Source: Eunapius fragilis
Lineage: Eukaryota > Porifera > Demospongiae > Spongillida > Spongillidae
DNA length: 64,000 bases
Assembly: GCA_963681505.1 (NCBI GenBank)
Contig: OY811976.1
Span: 2,120,916 to 2,184,915 of the forward strand
Reading direction: 5' to 3'
The translations under genes and the position numbers were made by a program. The notes under the pieces were generated by a model, which was not told the DNA's origin, searched no databases, and saw only the letters and a program-made list of their open reading frames with translations. Positions 57,005 to 64,000 of the stretch are shown one piece after another (the stretch's first letter is position 1; the number at the start of each line of letters is the position of its first letter).

Positions 57005-59793
57005 TCAGGTGTCCTCATCACCTCCACTCAATTCTGCTGTTAAATCCATCTTGCACAAGGGTTTTGTGTGATCACCATTAGTGCAAGAATGTCCTGGGTG
57101 ACAACGAGCAGAGCAGGATGATTTGTTCTTTTTGCAGCAGCAATACTTTGCACTGTTGCATCTCGTTTTGCATGCACATGACAATGATGCTTGGGTATCC
57201 AAGAAAGGAGTTTTGTTGCTAGAAGATGATGTTGATGATTTCATAGCTGATGCAGGTGACAATTCTTGTTTTTGCAGTTATCCCCTTTTTTGGCAGTGTG
57301 AGGTGCATTCAATTTTATTCTTCTTGCAAGGGCACCGCGTTGTGTGCTGCAGCCTGCTGTGCACTTGCACATATTCTTTGAAAATGCACTCCACGGTGTA
57401 CTTTCTTTTCAAGCTGCTCGAAGTGACACACGAGTAGAATTTTCCCATCCTTTCACAGATAGACAGAAATCCCTTCAAAAAATTCCAGATCACAAGCAGA
57501 GTAGCAGTTATTCAACACCCCTGACTTGCACCGCAAGCGGTACATTGCACATGCCGTTCCAATCACCTGTACAATTATGCACGGCAGTCTATTTGGGTTA
57601 GTGGAAGCCCGATCAATGCGAGGAATTCTCACAGTAACACAATCCCCTACATGAAATTTTTTAACTTTGTGCTTAAGGTTGTATTTTACCATCATCCTAT
57701 TAGCATTTTTCAAATATTCTTTGTCTGCAACTGGCGAACAGGCAAGTGCTTCTCAGTAGTAGCCAAAACCCTTGAATTGGACTTCATTAAAGCCACCTAT
57801 ACATCGAAAGGAACCAGAAAGATTTATCAGGATCAAAACATATATTGAGGCACTTACTTGTACTTTGTTGTTACCATTTTCATCACGATCACTGTCATGA
57901 TCATCACATTTTTCTAAATCAACAAAGTACTGGTAGACAGAAAGATCGCTTGCAGCAGTGAGCAATTTTTGTTCCAGATGTCAACTTTCGGGGACAGCTT
58001 GATGAAAACGTTTTGAAGCCTTGTGACAGAGATAAATCAGAGGAAGGGACGAAAGACAAAGAACAGGATTATGAAGGAAATGAAGAGGAGGATGAGGAAA
58101 CAGAAAAGGATGAAGGGGAGAAAGAAAAGGATGATGCTGAAAACGAAGAGGAGCATGATGAAAACGGAGTGCATGAGGAGGAGAAAGAAGATGAGGATGA
58201 GGAAAAAGAAAATGAGGATGAGAGAAAAGAAGATGAGGAAAAAGAAGATGAGGAAAAAGAAGATGAGGAAAAAGAAGATGAGGAAAAAGAAGATGAGGAA
58301 AAAGAAGATGAGGAAAAAGAAGATGAGGAAAAAGAAGATGAGGAAAAAGAAGATGAGGATGAGGAAAAAGAAGAGGATGATGAAAAAAAAGAAGAGGATG
58401 ATGAAAAAATAGCAAAGGACAGTGGGGATGTAGACAAGGATGATGGAGAGGAAGAAGATGAGGACAATTTAGTGGAAAAGGAAATGGAAGGTACTTATGT
58501 GGGCACTGTTGTAAGCGAGTTAGAAAGCAATTTTGAGGAGAGAAACAAAACCTCGGAGGTTGGCCAAATACTAACTCGTATGGGGTTGGCTTGGTGGTGT
58601 CATGAACCTGAGTGCTCATTGTATCTGCAATGACATAAAACATAATAACATTTCAATACAACATAGAAAAACATTGGATCACTTACACACAATATGTGGA
58701 AGCCATTGAGACCATGGTGGGGATTGATCGCCACATTCAACAACTTTGGCACTGATCATTCTCTCTAGTGTGTAGTGTGCCTGTTCAACTAATCCTTGGG
58801 ATTGGGGATGTCGCAGACGACCACTGATTAACTGCACATGACCTGGCCATGTAGAAACTACATCTTCAATCAGTTTGCGGTTTACAAATTCTTTGCCATT
58901 ATCACTGTGAATGATAGCTGGGAAAACATAGTTGTGCAATGCTTTAACCACATGGTTTGCCTTCTTTTTTGCAAGAGGAAATGCAAAATTAAACTTTGAC
59001 CAATGATCCACGATGTGTAATATCCAGTTGCATCCATTATGTGGCATATGCCTCATATCAATCAGATCGATCTACAGATATGTATAAATATTTTGTACGT
59101 GTCAGTAAGCATGAATAGTGATTAAACCTACCTGGATACGAGAAAATAGTCCATCAGCTATGATTGGCCTTAAAGGGGCTTTAGTGTGCTGTGGTTTCCT
59201 TAATCTGCATGTTGAACACAAGCTTACATACTTTTCAACCACAACTCTTGGTATGTATGAGTACAATGACTGGACCTACAGAGTGACATATACATGACTC
59301 AATTTAGCCTGTACATGTGCCGTAACGTACTTCAATTGCATGGAAATACTACTTACCCTAGCATAGGTTTTTCTTGAACCAGCATGCAGACAATCTTTAT
59401 CATGGATCTGTTTCAAAATGTGGTAGAATTCCTCCACTATAGCGACCCTTCTATAGCCTTTCATGATCGTGCGGTCAGTAACGTTCTTGACTATATTCCA
59501 ACAAACCGGCCAGTAATCAACTACAGCAAAATGAATACTAACAAAGAACGAATTACCTCCTTTCCCCCCTTGACTTGGACAACCAATGCATCCCTTATTC
59601 CAGCTTCAGGCAAGTCCAGCAGTTGAAATCCACTTCTTTTAATAAGATGACGAAAGTTTCTATCCTCAATCGATAGAGTATTCTTTAAAAAGTGGGTGAT
59701 CGGTTCTCCGAACTGTTGGTGAATTACGGCACTTCTTGTTCTCTTAGCGTCTTTTGGAAAAGCAGCAAAAAGGTATTCTTCGAACGCATCCAT
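57005..59793 (-). pseudogene. Ginger/KRBA2-like transposase (DDE integrase), broken
   Basis: Exons read on the minus strand: 59793-59557 (MDAFEEYLFAAFPKDAKRTR, start), about 59500-59355 (zinc-binding HDKDCLHAGSRKTYARV), 59275-59132 (SLCSTCRLRKPQHTKAPLKP), 59071-58687 (integrase core: WILHIVDHWSKF Asp, AIIHSDNGKEF Asp, RHPQSQGLVEQAHYTLERM Glu), 58624-58556 (TKPTPYELVFGQPPR), 57955-57858, 57724-57470 (KFHVGDCVTVRIPRIDR, a GPY/F-like module), then Cys-rich segments (CPCKKNKIECTSHC; CNSAKYCCCKKNKSSCSARC). All three catalytic acids are present. Damage: a stop (57275), a frame change near 57475, an exon 1/2 phase mismatch, and an inverted block at 57960-58555. Introns are short with GTAAGT/GTAGGT donors. 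Confidence 0.82.
57962..58558 (+). pseudogene. Inverted piece of the transposase gene (acidic region)
   Basis: The plus strand reads IFVPDVNFRGQLDENVLKPC with no start codon, then an acidic tract made of 15-bp GAGGAAAAAGAAGAT units (EDEEK, about eight copies at 58222-58360), then VSELESNFEERNKT. It stops making sense exactly where the minus-strand integrase exon (FGQPPR) begins. In related transposases a PxxxFxGQxxE-type segment directly follows this FGxxPR motif, so this block belongs between the two minus-strand exons but lies in reverse. It is best read as an internal inversion of about 0.6 kb. Confidence 0.75.
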
Positions 59794-59861
59794 CGGACGT
59801 GTATCACGTGGATAAGAGAATGTGACACCTTGTTAGTGCATGAGCATGCGCAAGTCACCAT

Positions 59862-59918
59862 CCGGTTACATAACCGGTCGTCCGGTTGTGTATCCGGTTG
59901 TCCGGTTGCATAACCGGT
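59862..59918. repeat. Right subterminal palindromes of the Ginger-like element
   Basis: Three units CCGGTTACATAACCGG, CCGGTTGTGTATCCGG and CCGGTTGCATAACCGG, each a palindrome, mirror the array at 55624-55985. Confidence 0.9.
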
Positions 59919-60242
59919 CAATTGCTGGGCATCCGTACGGAACACATCCATTGCACCTTGCTTTTATGCACAGTCACCATAGGAAGATGGAAAGCAAAAT
60001 ATCTGAAGATGATTTATTTGCAGGGGGGGAGTTTGATACATATAAGGTTAACTTCATTTTTAGGTAAAATTCATGCTGTGTGTCAAAATATTCTAAGAAT
60101 CCAAAACTTCTAATAAGTGTATGTGTGAAAAGGGGTGTGAGTTGGCACCAAGCTGAAGTTTTCTTAATGCTTCATCTCACAAAGTATGGGTCTTAAGAAT
60201 CATCAAACTGGAACTGACGCACATTGAGGAAAGCATACTCCC

Positions 60243-60325
60243 TACCATTTTACACTCCATTGCCTTTACTCCCCAATTCATATATCCCACCACATTTCTC
60301 GTTGGAGAATGTTATTATTTACGTC
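60243..60325. repeat. Solo arm of the snapback MITE family (block B)
   Basis: ATATCCCACCACATTTCTCGTTGGAGAATGTTATTATTTACG, in the same position relative to block B as the arm at 2940-3015 is to block A. Confidence 0.65.
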
Positions 60326-61143
60326 TTATATCCATACACGTACGACATTTTAAAATAATTATTGTTTGGAAATAATAGCGAACGTGTTCATCATTACGTG
60401 ATGTAAATATAACTTCCTTCGTTACATCTCCAGATTATTGCATTCTGCTAGCTCTTTATGCACATGCAAGATGAAACTGTAACTGAATCTACTTTCTGTC
60501 ATAGAGGATCCCAAACAGCACAATGATACTGAAATAAGTATCCGAGCTCAAACGTTTGGTATAACCTGTACGTGGAAAGGGGGGCGATTGCCCCCCCCCC
60601 CCCCCCAATAGCCCCATCGCTACTGCAGCATCGCATGTTGCACTTTGGATATAGAAAGCTTTTCTTTTCTAGACGCAAGCTCTCTTTGAAAGTAACTCAG
60701 ATTCCATTTATTAAGAAAATTGCAGCCGTTGTGTACTTATTCCTTGTTCCCAAGGGTCTTGCTTTGAACTCAAGGTTGTATGTACATCCCTCTCCTAATC
60801 TGTCAATTGTACGCTATATTCACAACACGCACAGATTTTTAAAAATCCAAACTGTAATAAACAATACAAATATCTGTCAACTGTGCTTAGTCTACATCTA
60901 CAACACATATGCAGGCTTTCACGTCTTCTATTTGAACATGAAGGGCAAGTATTTCCGTTATTTGGCAGAGGTAGCGACTGGAGAGAAAAAGAAGGGTAAG
61001 TTGAAAATGGCCCGCCCAACCGGATCTGTTAACCCACTTCTTTGCTGCGTGTCTAGCTGTCGTAAAAATTCAAGCAGGCGTACGATGGTGCATATTTTTT
61101 TTACGTCTATGTGTGACAATGACAATGGTAATGATAATAATTA

Positions 61144-61201
61144 CTGCTGTTGCTGCTACTGCTGTTGCTGCTGTTGCTGCTGTTGCTGCTGCTGCTGATG
61201 T

Positions 61202-61236
<35 letters not shown>

Positions 61237-61242
61237 CTGTTA
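61144..61242. repeat. CTG/CAG trinucleotide repeat (block B)
   Basis: About 33 triplets of TGC/TGT with a few GA interruptions, equivalent to 43775-43900. Confidence 0.9.
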
Positions 61243-62792
61243 GAATTATCAGTAGCACAAGGGAAAAAAAGAGCAACATTATTATCCAATACATTACTGA
61301 AACATATCTATATATTATATATTATTTATGGCAATAGATGGTAGCATGTTTCTTGCATGAGTTGTTACTCATGGCAGTGTGTTCAACATAAAATAGTCGA
61401 GCCTGCATTAATCTTTAATCTCCCGTCGTCCTACGTGTAGGACGCAAGTTAAAATTAATTTTTTGCACACTCATATGATCTAAGAACAAACCAAAATCTC
61501 ATTGTACTGTAGAAAATGGTTATTAATTCAGAATTTTTTTACTTTCTTGCAATTCTTCAAAGATAGTCAAATACAATCAATACTGCATTGCTCGCATTTG
61601 TGATAAATTGCAAAGCAACTAAAAGTACTAAAAAGTAATTTTGGGAAGATCAGAGCAACATTGTTAAAAGAAGGGGGTAGTAAGACAGGTCTTTTGCACT
61701 AAGCATATAAAAAAGTACATTTTAGATCTGGAATTTGCTAGCTCCACAAGCTTATGAATGATAGGTATTTGTCAGACGCATGTTGTGGGAATAGCCAAGT
61801 GAATGGACAAAATCTTGAAAATGTAGAGTGTGTTTTCGGTAAAAATGGCAAAGCCAATTAGAGTAAAAACACTGCCATAGAATGTATATAGTAGTACACA
61901 CATCATGCTTCAAAAAAAGTTATATTTGTCGTACTTTTTTCTGTGAGAATTAAATCTCTACATAATGCCATTTTTATCTGTTATTTGCATCGTATAACCA
62001 AGGGTGTGATTTAAAAAATAGACTGGCAATTGGTAAATTTAGCACGATAGACACATCAAACAGCAGTAGAGAAATGGATGTAAAAATACTGCATTTATAT
62101 TTTCAAATATTGGTCCTACGAGTAGGACTTGGACCTGGAGAATTAAGGTTAAATAGCTGGTAATTTAGTTTTGACTCAGTAATGTTGGCCATCGTAAAAA
62201 GCATGCTATTGTATAACTTGCAGGTTTCATAAAAGGCACTACATTGAACTTTACATTGTGATGAACATAATGTGAGAGTGTTAATGAATTGATGAAGTGT
62301 ATACATGGAAAAATATGGTAGATGCAGTAATAGAATTAACTTACCAATCGTGCTGTTCGCTCTATTAACACCTGTGAGGAAAATTTCAGGGTAATATGTA
62401 ATGTACTGATTGTTGTAAGGCTCATATGGTCAATTTGGACAAGTATTGGCATTATATCTGACTGTTGACTGAATGGATCACCCAATAAAAAAACCCTTGT
62501 AAAAATGCCATGCCACCCCATAAGTACATGTGGGATACTAGTAGCAGTCAGGTTCCAAAAGTACATTGGCTTTTAAAATTGCATCCATATATGTAATTGG
62601 CCAATTGTGTAAGCATTGGTTTACTTAATGGATCACCCTGTAAAAATGTCATGCCACCTGAAAAAAAACTGATTTTCCGTCAGGATTCTGAAACTAAAAT
62701 ATTCCATTCCTTGTTATCAAGTGGATCTCTGCAGTGAGCATCTCTTACTAGTCAAATTTGCCCCCACTACAAATACACAGTAGAAAACAGAC

Positions 62793-63107
62793 CTTTTGAG
62801 AATGTCACATAAACAGTTGCATTTGCGCCATTTCCATATCCATTTACAGCAAACAACATAAGCTTTAGTGTCCCATCAGCAGATGGAGGTATTCCAGACA
62901 TTGAATAGTTACATGCTTCAGGGTAGCTGCAACTATATTCAATTTTCCTACATTCAGGTTCCAATCCAGATGAGTTTGTACACAAACTATAATGTAGTAC
63001 TTTTGGTTCATTAGTGACATTAAGAGAAAATGGAGCAACCCATTGCAAATACAATGTTGCATTGTCTGCATATCTTGCACTGAAATTGTATGGAGCATCC
63101 AATGGAC
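62793..63107 (-). CDS. FN3-domain exon of the Ig/FN3 receptor gene (copy B)
   Basis: A 315-bp phase 1-1 exon, same length, borders and domain as 44683-44997 (GPLDAPYNFSARYADNATLY ... VNGYGNGANATVYVTF), with about a dozen amino-acid differences and no stop. The even length and intact reading frame argue that both copies are under protein-level constraint or duplicated recently. It joins the Ig-like exon ending at 63725. Confidence 0.82.
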
Positions 63108-63724
63108 CTAAAATGGTATCCAAATGGACATGAATTATTTGAATTCCACTAACATATAATAAAAAGGGGATGACTACAAGATTTGACAATAAAAACTTTT
63201 AATACATGCACGATTGAACTAAAGAACATTTTTGGTTTCATAAAAATTGGCAAAAATGCATTCACTAAATGCAGAAACACACCAAAAACACACTGGAAGT
63301 GCCATCCTTGTAAGTTTCAAATAAAGGCAAAATTAATATGAGAGTAGGATCCTCTTAGCTCACACAACACTCAATAGAATACATGAACTTGTTCCCAGAC
63401 CCAAAACCTTTTCTGAGATTGTTTGAAATTCGGCAAAAAATGTCTGTCTGGATTTGGTATTAAATGTTTACAAAACGTAGCAGCCTCCGATTTCTGCACA
63501 GTTCTCAAAAGATGCTGATATAAGCTTACTTTGAATAATTTTGCAAAACAAAATAATTAAGGTTCATGAAAAATACCTATCTTGATAAATTACAAATTAG
63601 TAGACTTGCATCTATACCCTTTAAAAATGCCCAGCTGAACATCTGCTTTTAAAAGTGGAATAACCATTTGTAATGGAGCTTAAAGGGTGAGGTAAGTTCA
63701 GAATAATAATAACAATTCACTTAC

Positions 63725-64000
63725 CTTGAAGGATTAAGTAAACCTTTTCACTTGGTGTTGCGACAGACGATGAGCTCACCACAGCACACTGTACTTCTGT
63801 GTTATTATTTAACAGTGTTGTTGGGATGATGATAGACGATGAAATTATCCCATTCAGGAATATTGGAGTAGTGGTAGTTATTCCTCTTTGTCGTGTGGCT
63901 GCAGTGTTTGCTGCATCTCTATTAACGATCCAGCCAATTATTGTTCCTGTGCCGGAGCAGTTAAACAAATATCGACCATCAGATTTATTGAAGGTTGTTT
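63725..64000 (-). CDS. Ig-like exon of the Ig/FN3 receptor gene (copy B), cut by window end
   Basis: From donor CAAG|GTAAGT the minus strand reads back through VQCAVVSSSSVATPSEKVYL, TTTPIFLNGIISSSIIIPTT and GTGTIIGWIVNRDAANTAAT to the window edge. It matches 45622-45939. The first part of the exon and the signal-peptide exon lie outside the window. Confidence 0.75.

Larger units (their letters stand above)
55512..59983. mobile_element. Ginger-like (KRBA2-like) DNA transposon with Ulp1/PHD cargo
   Basis: A 4.5-kb element whose two ends are long inverted repeats. The left reads CTTATGGTGACTGTGCACAC, AAGCAAGGTGCAATGGATG (55512-55550), then, after a 48-bp palindromic insertion, TTCCGTACGGATGCCCAGCA (55604-55623). 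The right (59921-59983) is TGCTGGGCATCCGTACGGAA, CACATCCATTGCACCTTGCT and TTATGCACAGTCACCATAGG, the mirror image. Subterminal palindromic arrays lie inside each end. The minus strand carries an intron-bearing transposase with an RNase H-like DDE integrase core, CXC region, Ulp1-type protease and PHD finger. Ginger elements are known to use a gypsy-like integrase and sometimes to carry such extra domains; placing this one there is inference from domain order. The copy is inactive. No target duplication could be fixed. Confidence 0.75.
60340..64000. repeat. Segmental duplication block B
   Basis: 60340-60872 matches block A (3025-3696). 61127 onward matches block C (43766-45900): the CTG tract, the ACAGTAGCACAAG stretch, an intergenic or intron stretch, the FN3 exon, an intron and an Ig-like exon. 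It therefore joins the left part of A to the right part of C and looks like the most complete version. It runs off the window. Confidence 0.85.

Noticed and set aside
58069..58467. Ser/Phe-rich minus-strand ORF and His/Pro/Leu-rich continuation of the integrase exon
   Set aside because: Antisense of an acidic coding repeat that has been inverted; the plus-strand reading matches the missing piece of the transposase.

Overview
The window looks like animal nuclear DNA from a compact-intron, repeat-rich marine invertebrate. A sponge (demosponge) is my best guess, though nothing here proves the species. The reasons are spliceosomal introns with clean GT...AG ends, many only 50-100 bp long; a metazoan tyrosine kinase; an extracellular Ig-like/FN3 receptor gene on phase 1-1 exons; and a very diverse set of animal-type transposons. 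I see no bacterial operons, CRISPR arrays or RNA genes. Host genes are few and on the minus strand: a tyrosine kinase (15765-17000, seven exons plus a possible eighth) and a secreted or membrane Ig-like/FN3 protein (44683-47360, three 5' exons). Part of a second copy of the latter runs off the right edge (62793-64000), and a broken copy lies at 3697-4606.

Layout. 0-5 kb: minisatellite, a degenerate endonuclease-bearing retroelement tail, and pseudogene block A. 5.2-11 kb: a nested transposon. The outer element has about 95-bp terminal inverted repeats (5187 and 10981) and carries a broken piece of a host gene resembling PIGN (GPI ethanolamine phosphate transferase 1). It is interrupted by a 4.5-kb element whose ends carry large AGATCTTGGCC arrays, and by a 174-bp relative of that element. 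11-14.3 kb: hAT-like element, satellite fragments, two snapback MITEs, 24-bp minisatellite. 15.7-17.1 kb: kinase gene. 17.6-21.7 kb: two head-to-tail retroelement 3' ends facing a truncated CR1/Jockey-like LINE. 23-31 kb: inverted repeats, a mini Ty3/gypsy element, a pogo/Tigger-like transposase, a piggyBac-like transposase, and a second gypsy fragment with a 3' LTR. 31-35 kb: almost featureless. 35.6-40.8 kb: two related TIR elements flank a 3.2-kb field of more than 30 palindromes centred on GGCTCGAGCC, itself split by nested hAT-like insertions. 40.8-43.8 kb: duplicated segments with snapback MITEs and a 527-bp tandem duplication. 43.8-47.4 kb: the Ig/FN3 gene. 47.4-55.5 kb: mostly empty apart from microsatellites and a small foldback element.

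55.5-60 kb is the most striking region. It holds a Ginger-like (KRBA2-like) DNA transposon with long inverted ends, subterminal palindromic CCGGTTnnnnAACCGG arrays, and an intron-containing transposase reading zinc-binding region - DDE integrase - acidic region - Cys-rich CXC region, followed in the same frame by a Ulp1-type cysteine protease and a PHD finger. The copy is dead: it has stop codons, a frameshift and a clean internal inversion of about 0.6 kb.

60.2-64 kb is block B, the intact relative of block A. Block A can be derived from block B by one deletion of about 2.18 kb at a CAAATA microhomology. Functions are assigned by eye from motifs; no database search was possible.
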